From CAYHMW01 sp964357925 (GTDB taxonomy: Bacteria; Patescibacteriota; Microgenomatia; UBA8517), in contig CAYHMW010000003.1 of NCBI GenBank assembly GCA_964357925.1, forward strand, positions 1-64,000: a stretch of DNA of 64,000 nucleotides. Reading direction: 5' to 3'. Made by a program: the position numbers and the translations under genes. The notes below the pieces were generated by a model, which worked only from the letters and a program-made list of their open reading frames with translations, ran no database searches and was not told the origin of the DNA. Positions 46,657 through 55,734 of the stretch are shown one piece after another (within the stretch, counting starts at the first letter, position 1; every line of letters begins with the position of its first letter).

Positions 46657-48801
46657 CTAGGCTTCCAAGTGCTGGTTCTTAAGTGTTAGAGCGTTTGCAA
46701 CGACAATTAGAGAAGAGGCGCTCATGAGAAGTGCCCCCCATTCAGGGCGAAGTAAAATACCGTATGAATAAAGTACGCCCGCAGCAAGAGGAATAGTAAT
46801 TACGTTATACCCTGCTGCCCACAGAAGATTCTGCTTCATTTTACTATCAGTCCTGCGGCTTAAACTTATTGCCTTAACAATGTCCAAGGGGTTGCTTTTA
46901 ACCAAAACCATTTCTGCGGACTCTATGGCGACAGATGTTCCAGCGCCTATAGCAATCCCGATATGAGCCTGGGTCAAAGCCGGTGCATCGTTTACACCAT
47001 CCCCGACCATTCCAACAACATACCCTTCATCCTGAAGCTCTTTAATTTTACTGGTTTTTTGGTCGGGCAAAACTTCTGAATACACCTTATCAATCCCCAG
47101 CTCTGCTCCAACCATTTCAGCAACTTCTTTTTTATCCCCGGTGAGCATGACAACACTTATGCCCATTTTATGGAAAGCCTCGATTGCACTTTTTGATTCC
47201 TCCCTAATGGTATCTTCCAAAATTATTGCCCCGATTGCCTCATTGTTTTTTGCGACGTAAACCACAGTTCCTACTGAATTTGCGGGGATCTCAATTTTTT
47301 CAGTGTTAACTCCTGCCTCTGTCATCATCATCCGGTTGCCAACATCAATTTTCGCTCCATCCACCGTCCCTTCTGCCCCCTTCCCCGGAAACGATTTAAA
47401 GTTAGTTGCAGGACTAGGCTCAACACCCTCTCCTTTTGCATAACTTACGATTCCCTGTGCGACAGAGTGTTGAGAATGAAGATCAACCGATGAGGCAAAT
47501 TTAAGAAGTTGATTTTCATCTATATTTAAACCAATGATTTTCGTAACACCAAATTTCCCCTCCGTTAACGTACCCGTTTTGTCGAGTACTAAATATTTAA
47601 GTTTTCTGGCAACCTCCAAACCCTTCATGTCACGAATTAGGATTCCATTTTTTGCAGCCACAGAAGAGGTTATTGTTGTCACTGTAGGAATAGCGAGTCC
47701 TAACGCATGTGGACACGCGATAACAATTACAGTTATTGCGAGCGTTGCAGCAAAGACTATTCCTTGAGGATTAATTAAAAGCCAATAAATAAACGTTCCT
47801 GTTCCGACAGTAATTGCCGTTAAAGTTAACACATTCGCGGCTTTGTCAGCGAGCTCCTGAACTTTTGGTTTTGTATTTTGTGCTTGCCGTATCAAGTCCA
47901 TTATTTGCGCAATAGCGGATTCTGCTCCTGTTTTGGTAATTTTCACAGTTAAAGATCCATCATTGTTAATAGATCCTCCTATAACTTCGTTGCCTTTTTC
48001 TTTTGCGATAGGGCGCGATTCTCCTGTTAACATTGATTCATCAACAGAAGATATTCCATCTGTAACTATCCCATCTGCAGGAATTCTTTCTCCCGGTTTA
48101 ACGAGAAGATAATCACCTTTCTGAAGCTCATGAGTTTGAACATCTTTAATGCTCCCCTTAACTAATAAATGAGCAGTGTCAGGAATTAGTTTTGCTAGTT
48201 CTTTGAGGGCACCACCTGTTCCTATTACCGCTCTCATTTCCAGGTAGTGGCCGAATAAAAATGCCAAGGCTAGAGTCGAAATTTCCCACCACAAAGACTC
48301 ACCGGTAAAAAGAAAAGTAGCAGCAGAGCTAAAGAGATATCCTGTCGAGAGTGCCAGAGAAACTAAAGTCATCATGCCAAAATTACGGGTTTTAATCTCA
48401 CTCTTTGCTGCACTAAAGAATGGTTTACCACCATAAACCACAATTGCAGTACCTAAAATAAATAACACAAATTCGCGTCCTTGGAAGTCAAGCGAGAATC
48501 TCAACCACTCCTGAATTTGCATCGACAAAACAAGAACCAGAATTGTTAATGGCAAAACAGCAAAAAACCTCTTCCTAAAATCATCAGCCATCATTTTATG
48601 GTGTTCCATTGGATCCATATCAAACTTTTCTACCTCTGATTTTTCAGAGTTTGTCTCAGTGTGCTTCATTCCTGCATGGTCCATTTTCTCCATTGGCCCT
48701 CTAATTTCGACGAGGTTCATTCCGCACTTTGGGCATTTCCCAGGTTTATTGGAAGTAACATCTGGGTGCATTGGACAGGTATAAGTTTTAGTTTTCATCA
48801 T
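46657..48801 (-). CDS. copB: CopB-type heavy-metal P-ATPase (CPH motif)
   Basis: A 714-residue P1B-type pump. N-terminus: a heavy-metal-binding TCPMHPDV..CPKCGMNLV domain and His/Met-rich MDHAGMKHTE..MEHHKMM. The membrane metal site is CPH (VIACPHALG), the mark of CopB/P1B-3 pumps for Cu or Ag. TGES, DKTGTLTEG and GDGVNDAPAL motifs are intact. It overlaps the SRPBCC gene by 4 bp. It probably exports copper, complementing the CPC-type pump at 52402-55533. Confidence 0.93.
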   Translation of the reverse strand: MMKTKTYTCPMHPDVTSNKPGKCPKCGMNLVEIRGPMEKMDHAGMKHTETNSEKSEVEKFDMDPMEHHKMMADDFRKRFFAVLPLTILVLVLSMQIQEWLRFSLDFQGREFVLFILGTAIVVYGGKPFFSAAKSEIKTRNFGMMTLVSLALSTGYLFSSAATFLFTGESLWWEISTLALAFLFGHYLEMRAVIGTGGALKELAKLIPDTAHLLVKGSIKDVQTHELQKGDYLLVKPGERIPADGIVTDGISSVDESMLTGESRPIAKEKGNEVIGGSINNDGSLTVKITKTGAESAIAQIMDLIRQAQNTKPKVQELADKAANVLTLTAITVGTGTFIYWLLINPQGIVFAATLAITVIVIACPHALGLAIPTVTTITSSVAAKNGILIRDMKGLEVARKLKYLVLDKTGTLTEGKFGVTKIIGLNIDENQLLKFASSVDLHSQHSVAQGIVSYAKGEGVEPSPATNFKSFPGKGAEGTVDGAKIDVGNRMMMTEAGVNTEKIEIPANSVGTVVYVAKNNEAIGAIILEDTIREESKSAIEAFHKMGISVVMLTGDKKEVAEMVGAELGIDKVYSEVLPDQKTSKIKELQDEGYVVGMVGDGVNDAPALTQAHIGIAIGAGTSVAIESAEMVLVKSNPLDIVKAISLSRRTDSKMKQNLLWAAGYNVITIPLAAGVLYSYGILLRPEWGALLMSASSLIVVANALTLKNQHLEA

Positions 48802-49292
48802 GGTTCTCTAAAGTGATTATCAACTCCAGAAATCATTTGTCTTACACACCATTTTGCATAAATTCCGCCAAACAACTGCCCAAGTATTTTGGTGATAAAA
48901 GTTTTTGGGATGTTGTAATCAATGTAGACCTTTAATTTTGACTGATTTTCTTTTACTTCAATTTCAAAACCCAGTTTGTAATGATCAATGACGATGAGAT
49001 TGATATTCCCAACCGTCTGCCATTCTTTTTGATGTGGAGGTTTGTGTATGGTGATAACTTCATCTAAAAATAAGTTAACCCCTAACACTTTTCCCTGCAT
49101 AGTAATATGTGAGCCAGCTTTTTGTCCTCTCGCTTCATCGACGATAGTTTCCATGCTGCCTCCACCCATCATCCATGAAGATTTATTCATATGAGCGGAA
49201 AAATTTGCATGATCATCAGCATATGCGAAAACTTCCTTTGCTGACGCGTGAATTAGTGTGCTTTCTTCATAATGCCTTTCAAAACCAACCAT
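48798..49292 (-). CDS. SRPBCC-fold (polyketide cyclase-like) protein
   Basis: A 164-residue START/SRPBCC-like protein: STLIHASAKEVFAYADDHANFSAHM at the N-terminus and a final amphipathic helix. Such proteins bind hydrophobic ligands; one is often found near copper genes, role unknown. First gene of the SRPBCC-copB-DUF5676 unit. A TGAA-N7-TGAA box at 49331-49345 lies about 10 bp before a TATACG -10. Confidence 0.75.
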   Translation of the reverse strand: MVGFERHYEESTLIHASAKEVFAYADDHANFSAHMNKSSWMMGGGSMETIVDEARGQKAGSHITMQGKVLGVNLFLDEVITIHKPPHQKEWQTVGNINLIVIDHYKLGFEIEVKENQSKLKVYIDYNIPKTFITKILGQLFGGIYAKWCVRQMISGVDNHFREP

Positions 49293-49330
49293 ACATCTTT
49301 AATGATACATTAATCGTATATACCAAAGTA

Positions 49331-49345
49331 TGAATTTTTTGTGAA
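49331..49345 (-). promoter_or_regulatory. Candidate CusR-like box D (copB operon)
   Basis: TGAATTTTTTGTGAA: two TGAA half-sites 11 bp apart, the spacing used by OmpR/PhoB regulators. The -10 (TATACG) of the copB operon follows about 10 bp downstream on the minus strand, so the box overlaps the -35, as for an activator. Confidence 0.5.
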
Positions 49346-49371
49346 GATTCGCCCTGAGTTTGCCGAATGGG

Positions 49372-49539
49372 TTAATGTTTGTGACCGTCACCCCGCATCA
49401 TGAATAAATGGAGTAGGGGACACGCCAAAAGAATTCCATAAGGTAATAATGATTTAACAGGGACTTTAAACACACCAATTACAACAATTGCGACTGCAAC
49501 CAAAATCACACAAACAACAACAGTTCTAAAAGCTTTCAT
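49372..49539 (-). CDS. Small membrane protein, DUF2933-like
   Basis: A 55-residue frame starting MKAFRTVVVCVILVAVA with two hydrophobic segments and an end reading CPLLHLFMMRGDGHKH. The Cys-Pro-Leu-Leu-His-Leu-Phe-Met-Met and His-rich tail match small DUF2933-type proteins that accompany copper-resistance genes. Potential metal ligands are C40, H44, M47, M48 and the terminal histidines. TACTAT ends 8 bp before the ATG. Located between the kinase and SRPBCC genes, on the same strand. Confidence 0.6.
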   Translation of the reverse strand: MKAFRTVVVCVILVAVAIVVIGVFKVPVKSLLPYGILLACPLLHLFMMRGDGHKH

Positions 49540-49576
49540 ATTTACCAATAGTACTTCTTTAATAATTAATATTGTC

Positions 49577-49591
49577 TGAAGAAGTCATGAG
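49577..49591 (-). promoter_or_regulatory. Candidate CusR-like box E
   Basis: TGAAGAAGTCATGAG, matching the other boxes with one change in the second half-site. It overlaps the 3' end of the kinase gene and lies 38 bp before the DUF2933-like gene, which it may control. Confidence 0.4.
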
Positions 49592-50958
49592 GATCGTTTT
49601 GCAAGTGGCAACTCAATCGATACAAATGTGCCTTTACCAGGTTCGCTTTTAACATCAATTGAGCCTTGATGTGCATTTATAAGGGTTTGTGCGATAGATA
49701 AACCCAAACCCGATCCAAAGGTTTTTTCCGTGCTAGTTCCTCTGTAAAATCGGTTAAATATACGTGGTATGTCCTTTTTAGATATACCAATACCAGTATC
49801 GCGGACATTAAAAATAGCAAACGGCCCTTGCTTTTTAAGCGAGAGATTTATTGCACCATTAGATGGGGTAAACTTAACGGCATTATCGATAATGTTTAAG
49901 AAAGCTCGCATTAATTTATCCTCATTTCCTAAAACAAAAGTTCCATTTTCGATATTTGTAATAATTTTAATATCTTTTGAAAGAGCTAATTTTTTCAAAA
50001 TTTCTTTGAGTTCGCCAGTCATTTTTGACAGATTTATTTTTTCTGATTTACCACGCGCATTATCAGATCTTGTCCAAGCGAGGTCTAAAATGTTTTTAAG
50101 TGTTCCGGCAATCTTGTTAATATCGATAAGCGTTTCATTTAACGAAGCCTTATATTCGGAAGCTGATCTTTTTTTGGAAAGTGCAATTTCGACACCACTC
50201 CGAAGTGTTGCAAGTGGAGTCTTAAGCTCATGAGCAAGATCCCCGATTAGCATACGTTCCCGTTCAAATGCTTCGCTGATTCTATCTAACATTGTATTGA
50301 AGGTTTCAGAAAGTTCTTCAATCTCATCTCCTGTGTTAGGTCTTTTAACTCTCTCGGTTAAGTTTTCAGAACTAACTCTTCTTAGCTTATCTGTTATTTC
50401 TGTCAGGGGGCTTATCGCTCTTTTGGTCAGCAAAAATCCGCCAACTATTGTAGGAATTACAAGAACAATATAAATAATTCCCAAAGTCACAATCAAACTT
50501 TGTAATGACTTTTGAACTATTTCAATTGGGTGTGCCATCAAAACGACACCCAGCATAGAGCCATCTTTAACAACCGGAGTTGCTCGGAAACGAAGAGGCA
50601 ATTCTCCAACAATCTTATCGACAAAAAAAGGCTCTCTTGTTTTAACTACTCTTTGGAACATTTCACCGGTTATGTTTTCAGGTAAATCAGAAGTAAGAGA
50701 ACTTGAAATAATATTGCCATCTTTACCCAAGACAACCACAAGCATCCCAGGTATTCCAGAGAACTCCTGCAGGAATGACTGCCTGGACAAAACTTCCACT
50801 ACTTTTTCAGAATGGGAGATTAAAGCATTGTCCGTATTAGCATAAAGTACATACTTTGTGAGAATAAAAAAACCTATTACAAGTAAAGCAGAGAAGATAA
50901 CAAAAGCAGACACATACCAGAAAGTCAATCTAAACTTTATACTTTTGAGATTTATCAT
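49585..50958 (-). CDS. Sensor histidine kinase, CusS-like
   Basis: A 457-residue membrane kinase: two helices (about 15-37 and 155-178) bracketing an extracytoplasmic sensor of about 115 residues, a HAMP domain, HisKA with GDLAHELKTPLATLRSG (phospho-His) and HATPase with NIIDNAVKFTPSNG and GSGLGLSIAQTL. Paired with the regulator upstream (4-bp overlap). Placed between two copper pumps, it probably senses copper or envelope stress. Confidence 0.92.
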   Translation of the reverse strand: MINLKSIKFRLTFWYVSAFVIFSALLVIGFFILTKYVLYANTDNALISHSEKVVEVLSRQSFLQEFSGIPGMLVVVLGKDGNIISSSLTSDLPENITGEMFQRVVKTREPFFVDKIVGELPLRFRATPVVKDGSMLGVVLMAHPIEIVQKSLQSLIVTLGIIYIVLVIPTIVGGFLLTKRAISPLTEITDKLRRVSSENLTERVKRPNTGDEIEELSETFNTMLDRISEAFERERMLIGDLAHELKTPLATLRSGVEIALSKKRSASEYKASLNETLIDINKIAGTLKNILDLAWTRSDNARGKSEKINLSKMTGELKEILKKLALSKDIKIITNIENGTFVLGNEDKLMRAFLNIIDNAVKFTPSNGAINLSLKKQGPFAIFNVRDTGIGISKKDIPRIFNRFYRGTSTEKTFGSGLGLSIAQTLINAHQGSIDVKSEPGKGTFVSIELPLAKRSS

Positions 50959-51629
50959 GTTTCTTCTGTCAGACGATACCCCACGCCATGTACAGTATGA
51001 ATCAATTTTTTGCCTGAACCATTGTCGACCTTTCTCCTTAAAGAGGCTACAAAAACATCCACAATATTGCTCATGCTGTCAAAATTATAATCCCAAGCGT
51101 GCTCTGTGATCATTGTGCGCGAAACGACTTCGTCTTTGTGTCGAAGTAATAGTTCGAGTATAGAAAACTCTTTTGGTGTAAGTGTGATGTTTTTGCCACT
51201 CCTCGTAACAACATGTTTTATTGGATCTAGAACCAAGTCAGCAACTTTCAAAACCGGTGAGGACTCCTGCTTACTGCGTCTTATTAGTGCTTGAATTCTT
51301 GACCTTAGTTCTAAAAAAGAAAATGGCTTGGTCATATAATCATCGGCTCCACTATCGAGACCCGCCACTTTATCTTCTATGGTAGTTTTAGCAGTTAACA
51401 TCAAAACAGGCGTTTTTATATTCTTTTCACGAAGACCCCGACAGAGGGTGAGACCATCGATTTTTGGGAGCATAATATCCAGAATTATGAGGTCGTATTC
51501 TTCCGATTCAGCGAGGTATTGGCCCTCTTCGCCATCATAGGCCACGTCCACGGCATAACCTTCCTCAAGAAGTCCCTTCTTAATGACGCTCGAGAGCCTC
51601 TGTTCATCTTCGACCAAAAGAATCCGCAT
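50955..51629 (-). CDS. Response regulator, OmpR/PhoB family (CusR-like)
   Basis: A 224-residue regulator: receiver domain (VEDEQRLSS, phospho-Asp in LIILDIMLPKIDG, Lys in TKPF) and a winged-helix DNA-binding domain (LTPKEFSILELLLRHKDEVVSR..VDVFVASLRRKV...GVGYRL). First gene of the two-component operon; TATAAT ends 8 bp before the ATG. A direct-repeat box lies 11 bp upstream of that -10, consistent with autoregulation. Confidence 0.94.
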   Translation of the reverse strand: MRILLVEDEQRLSSVIKKGLLEEGYAVDVAYDGEEGQYLAESEEYDLIILDIMLPKIDGLTLCRGLREKNIKTPVLMLTAKTTIEDKVAGLDSGADDYMTKPFSFLELRSRIQALIRRSKQESSPVLKVADLVLDPIKHVVTRSGKNITLTPKEFSILELLLRHKDEVVSRTMITEHAWDYNFDSMSNIVDVFVASLRRKVDNGSGKKLIHTVHGVGYRLTEET

Positions 51630-51654
51630 ATAAGTGTATTATATGATGAAATTA

Positions 51655-51669
51655 TGAAGATTTCATGAA
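51655..51669 (-). promoter_or_regulatory. Candidate CusR-like box A (two-component operon / toxin divergent region)
   Basis: TGAAGATTTCATGAA, half-sites 11 bp apart, with a further TGAA 8 bp upstream (51647). It lies 11 bp before the minus-strand TATAAT (51643-51638) of the regulator gene and overlaps the -35 position of a plus-strand TATAAT (51677-51682) in front of the toxin gene, so it may control both. Confidence 0.55.
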
Positions 51670-51708
51670 ATTGGACTATAATGACCTTAGCGAATTTTTT
51701 TTGCAAAA

Positions 51709-52059
51709 ATGGAAAGTAAAAATATCGTAAAGACTTGGAATGTTTACTATTATCAAACTCCAAGAGGTGATTATCCTGTTAAGAATTTTATAGAAAAACA
51801 AAACATAGCTGTCCAAACAAAAATATCAAGAAGCATCAATCTTTTGTATACCAAGGGCCCATTTTTAAAGCTTCCCTACATAAAGAAACTTCAGGACAAG
51901 TTATATGAGCTCAGGATTTCTGGGCAACTCGCTGTTAGAATTTTCTATTCTCCTAAAAATGATTCTTATTATTTACTACATGCTTTCAAAAAGAAATCCG
52001 AAAAAACTCCAAGCCGCGACTTAAAAACGGCAATTGACAGAATAAAAGAAATAATATAG
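51709..52059 (+). CDS. RelE/HigB-type toxin (phage Gp49-like)
   Basis: A 116-residue basic protein: LQDKLYELRISGQLAVRIFYSPKND.YYLLHAFKKKSEKTPSRDLKTAIDR is the signature of Gp49/HigB toxins, ribosome-dependent mRNA interferases. Toxin first, antitoxin second, as in HigBA. It lies in the divergent region next to the regulator gene of the copper island; TATAAT at 51677-51682. Confidence 0.88.
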   Translation: MESKNIVKTWNVYYYQTPRGDYPVKNFIEKQNIAVQTKISRSINLLYTKGPFLKLPYIKKLQDKLYELRISGQLAVRIFYSPKNDSYYLLHAFKKKSEKTPSRDLKTAIDRIKEII

Positions 52060-52073
52060 CATATATGCTATAT
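52054..52073. promoter_or_regulatory. 20-bp palindrome bridging toxin stop and antitoxin start
   Basis: ATATAGCATATATGCTATAT is a perfect palindrome containing the toxin TAG and reaching the antitoxin ATG. It could be bound by the XRE antitoxin or fold in the mRNA and set the antitoxin/toxin ratio. Confidence 0.5.
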
Positions 52074-52386
52074 GAAGAACAATAATATTCCACCTGAAAT
52101 GAGGAAGCACATGGACTTTAAAGTTTGGGAAAAAGAAATGTTAAAAAATCCCAGATTTAAAAAGGAATACGATAAACTTGAACCTGAGTTTGCATTGATC
52201 GAAGCAATAATAGATGCCAGGATAAAAAGGGGTATTACCCAAAAGATTCTTGCAAAAAGAATGGGAACAAAACAGTCTGTTATTTCGAGACTTGAGTCCG
52301 GCAATGCCAATCCTTCTTTTTCATTCTTGAAGCGACTGGCTAGAGCTTTGGAAACAGATATTCAAATCAAGTTTAACCAACTTTAA
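52072..52386 (+). CDS. HigA/XRE-type antitoxin
   Basis: A 104-residue protein with an XRE helix-turn-helix at about 48-100 (ITQKILAKRMGTKQSVISRLESGNANPSFSFLKRLARAL). The N-terminal half would bind the toxin. Starts 12 bp after the toxin stop; no SD is visible because the palindrome occupies that place. Confidence 0.88.
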   Translation: MKNNNIPPEMRKHMDFKVWEKEMLKNPRFKKEYDKLEPEFALIEAIIDARIKRGITQKILAKRMGTKQSVISRLESGNANPSFSFLKRLARALETDIQIKFNQL

Positions 52387-52401
52387 TGAGAACAGGTAAA
52401 T

Positions 52402-55400
52402 TTAATTATTTTTGACACCTATCGCGGCTTCTTGGCCTTCTATTTGTAAGTAAGTTTCACTTCCGACAAAGTGATAATCATCTGTTGCCGATTCTGTTTT
52501 TGCTAAAACACCAACAATTTTAACCTCTGGTATCCCAAAGAAATTATCGATTTTGTCTCCAATTTTTTTGAATACTTTTTCCTGCCGCATTATTTTCGCT
52601 TCTTCATAGCCGAGAACGACATCGCCAGGCAAAAGAGAAAATTTACCCTCTTTTACTTTCAGATTTTTATTGTATGAAAGCGGTTGAACAAAAACTTTAG
52701 GATAACCGTCAGCTAAGGCTAATTTCATTTTTCCTGTCGAGACGATGTTTAGACTTTTCACTTCAGTCTCTGTTTTTGCCATTGGTTTCTCCTCAGCCAT
52801 ACTTGAGCTGACGTTGGCAAACTGTATAAACATAAATGTAAATGCAACAGCCATAAAAGCAGGCGCAAGTGAGGATACATAGTCTTTCTTGCCGGGAGTA
52901 AATCTCCTGAGGATTAATGAATTACCAACTACAGAAATCGAGCTCAGTGCCATAGCAAGTCCTGCCAATTCCGGTTTCAGAACAAGTCCTGCAAAACTAA
53001 AAACTCTCGCCGCGATTGGAATTCCGATTATGTTATAAAAAAGCGCAAAAAACATATTTTGCTTAATCTTACCCATAGTTGATCGGGAAAGGTCGATCGC
53101 GCCCACAACATCCCGAAGGTCGTTTTTAATAATTACAATTCCGCCCGCTTCCATTGCAACATCAGTACCGGACCCCATCGCGATACCAAGATCAGCTTGG
53201 GCAAGTGCTGGGGCATCATTTATCCCGTCTCCTACCATTGCTACTCTTTTACCGGCATCCTGTAATTTTTTAACTTCAGAGGCTTTGTCTTCGGGAAGAA
53301 CTTCCGCCAACACATTTGTAATCCCGACTTGCGAGGCGATTGCCCGAGCTGTTCGTTCATTGTCTCCGGTAATCATATAAACGGTAATTCCACGTTTTGC
53401 TAACATCTCAATTGCCTCTTTTGAAGTTTCTTTGACAGTATCAGCAACTGCAATAAGGCCCAATACTTTCTTCTTTGTCGATAAAACCATTACTGTCTTG
53501 CCCTGGCTTTCAAGTGAATCAATTGTATATTTGTGTTCAAGTAAAGCTAGACCAAGAGTGTCAGTTACAAGTTTTGGTTTTCCAAAATAATAAGTTGTAT
53601 TTCCTATATTTCCACTCACGCCAAATCCTGGGATAGCTTCAAACCCGTCGACTTCTGAAAGTGAGATATTTTTTTCTGTAGCATGGGAATATATTGCCTC
53701 AGCAAGTGGATGTTCAGATTGTTTTTCAAGAGAGGCAGCAATCTCTAAAACATTATTCTCTCCCAAAGTATCTGTTACTTCTGGCTTTCCTTTAGTGATT
53801 GTTCCAGTTTTATCAAAAACAATAGTGTTGATTTTGCAGGCTTTCTCCAAAGGTTCTCCGCCTTTAACCAAAATTCCATGCTCTGCTCCTTTTCCAGTTC
53901 CAACCATTATGGCAGTTGGAGTAGCAAGACCCAAGGCACAAGGGCAAGCAATAACAATAACAGCTGTGAAGGCCATAAGAGCAAATGAAAGTGTAGCGCC
54001 AAGTAAGAAATACCAGACTGCAAAAGTGGCAATCGCAATTAGTATTACTGCTGGCACAAAATATGCAGAAATTTTATCTGCAATCGCTTGAATAGGAGCC
54101 TTTGACCCCTGTGCATCTTCAACAAGTTTTATAATTTGAGATAAAGTTGTTTCAGATCCGATTCTCGTAGCTTTGAACTCAAAACTACCAGTTTTATTGA
54201 TTGTTGCTCCAATAACAAAATCACCTTCACGCTTCTCAACAGGCAAGCTTTCCCCGGTTATCATCGATTCATCAAGAGCCGAACTGCCTCTAATTATTTC
54301 ACCATCGACAGGAACCTTTTCTCCAGGTCGGACAATAACAATATCACCCACAAGAACTTCATCCAGATCGATATCAAGTGTTTGTCCGTTTCTGATAACA
54401 CGGGCAGTCTTGGCTTGTAGTCCCATTAGTTTCTTTATTGCCTCTGAAGTTCTTCCCTTTGCTTTTGCCTCCAACCATTTTCCTAAAATGACAAAGGTAA
54501 TTAAAAACGCTGCCGTCTCGAAATACAGCTCGGGAATCTTTGCTCCTTGTAGCCCAATAAATGAATTATTAGTAATGTAATAATTAAAAAAGTTGACGAC
54601 ACTGTAGAAATAGGCAACCGATGTGCCTATCGCAATTAAACTATCCATATTGAAAGTTCTCATCTTTAGTCCAGAAATCATACCCTTATAAAATCCTGCT
54701 CCGATAATAAATTGCACCGGTGTTGCAAGGACGAAAGATATAATTCCGACGTAAGGGAGAAGAAGGGACGCGCCAAACGTTGTAGGGAAGAAGTCAAACA
54801 ACATGAAGTAAATCATCGGGAAACTGAAAATAAAGCTCCAAATGAATTTCTTAAAATATCCGCCAATTTGCGCTTGTTGTTTTTCAGCTTCTTCTTTCGT
54901 ATTGGAAGGATCCGAGATGAGCGCCTTGTAACCTGTTCTTTCTATTGCTTTAATAAGGTCCTCTTCTTTTGCCATTGAAGAATCATATGTTACCGTTGCT
55001 TTCTCTGCAGCAAAATTCACACGCGCTTCCGTTACTCCAGTCACTTTCTTTAAAGACTTCTCAATTACACCAGCACAAGATGAACAATGCATACCAAAAA
55101 GCGAAAGTGCGACTTTCTTCTGCCCGTTTTCATTGTCATCGCGAGCGGCAGCGTGGCGATCATTGTCTTCGACTGACTGCAATGAAATATTTCCCTCAAA
55201 CATAAACTCTCCTCTCTCATCTTTTTTAACGGAACCTTTAATACTTATACCGCTCGACAGAATGTTTTTTAACATCATGCTATCGTAAACTACATGCCCT
55301 GAAGATAGGGCATTATCAACTATTCCTTTATAACCGGCATTTTCTATTGCCTCCATAATCAGTTGTGAATTTATTTCATCCTTGGCAGTTAAATAACCTT

Positions 55401-55533
55401 TGCCTGTTTTATGATCAACCGACACAGTTTCAACGCCAGAAATATCAGAAATCTCATCTTTTATAAGCATCTCACAGCTTTTGCAGTGCATACCGTTTAC
55501 ACTAAAGTTGATTTTATTATTTCTGTTTATCAT
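52402..55533 (-). CDS. copA: Copper-exporting P-ATPase CopA with two HMA domains and a C-terminal extension
   Basis: A 1043-residue pump. HMA 1 (C17-x2-C20 in GMHCKSC) and HMA 2 (C150-x2-C153 in GMHCSSC) are joined by a charged linker of about 60 residues. The membrane site is CPC ([13 protein letters not shown]), with [13 protein letters not shown] and [10 protein letters not shown]. About 159 residues follow the usual end: one extra hydrophobic helix (~885-905), then a soluble domain of ~135 residues that should lie outside the membrane. I do not recognise that domain. Overlaps the HMA chaperone gene (ATGA). Confidence 0.94.
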   Translation of the reverse strand: MINRNNKINFSVNGMHCKSCEMLIKDEISDISGVETVSVDHKTGKGYLTAKDEINSQLIMEAIENAGYKGIVDNALSSGHVVYDSMMLKNILSSGISIKGSVKKDERGEFMFEGNISLQSVEDNDRHAAARDDNENGQKKVALSLFGMHCSSCAGVIEKSLKKVTGVTEARVNFAAEKATVTYDSSMAKEEDLIKAIERTGYKALISDPSNTKEEAEKQQAQIGGYFKKFIWSFIFSFPMIYFMLFDFFPTTFGASLLLPYVGIISFVLATPVQFIIGAGFYKGMISGLKMRTFNMDSLIAIGTSVAYFYSVVNFFNYYITNNSFIGLQGAKIPELYFETAAFLITFVILGKWLEAKAKGRTSEAIKKLMGLQAKTARVIRNGQTLDIDLDEVLVGDIVIVRPGEKVPVDGEIIRGSSALDESMITGESLPVEKREGDFVIGATINKTGSFEFKATRIGSETTLSQIIKLVEDAQGSKAPIQAIADKISAYFVPAVILIAIATFAVWYFLLGATLSFALMAFTAVIVIACPCALGLATPTAIMVGTGKGAEHGILVKGGEPLEKACKINTIVFDKTGTITKGKPEVTDTLGENNVLEIAASLEKQSEHPLAEAIYSHATEKNISLSEVDGFEAIPGFGVSGNIGNTTYYFGKPKLVTDTLGLALLEHKYTIDSLESQGKTVMVLSTKKKVLGLIAVADTVKETSKEAIEMLAKRGITVYMITGDNERTARAIASQVGITNVLAEVLPEDKASEVKKLQDAGKRVAMVGDGINDAPALAQADLGIAMGSGTDVAMEAGGIVIIKNDLRDVVGAIDLSRSTMGKIKQNMFFALFYNIIGIPIAARVFSFAGLVLKPELAGLAMALSSISVVGNSLILRRFTPGKKDYVSSLAPAFMAVAFTFMFIQFANVSSSMAEEKPMAKTETEVKSLNIVSTGKMKLALADGYPKVFVQPLSYNKNLKVKEGKFSLLPGDVVLGYEEAKIMRQEKVFKKIGDKIDNFFGIPEVKIVGVLAKTESATDDYHFVGSETYLQIEGQEAAIGVKNN

Positions 55534-55733
55534 ATGATCTTGTAATCCATCCCCTCCAATGCTTTTTGAAGTTCATCTTTTAATAAAATCCTAGAAGCTG
55601 TGATTCCTGTTTCACCCGTTTCGAAATTAACGATAATTTCACTTACTCCATCAAGAGCACCAATTTTTTTTTCAATTAACCTCTTGCAGGCTATGCAATG
55701 CGTACCTTGTATTTGAAATTGTTGTTTTATCAC
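55530..55733 (-). CDS. copZ: HMA-domain copper chaperone (CopZ-like)
   Basis: A 67-residue single HMA domain. The metal loop reads GTHCIACK (C-x2-C) and the remainder fits the babba fold. It would carry Cu(I) in the cytoplasm to CopA, whose gene starts in its stop codon. It begins 2 bp after the stop of the TauE-cupredoxin fusion. Confidence 0.85.
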   Translation of the reverse strand: MIKQQFQIQGTHCIACKRLIEKKIGALDGVSEIIVNFETGETGITASRILLKDELQKALEGMDYKII

Positions 55734-55734
55734 A

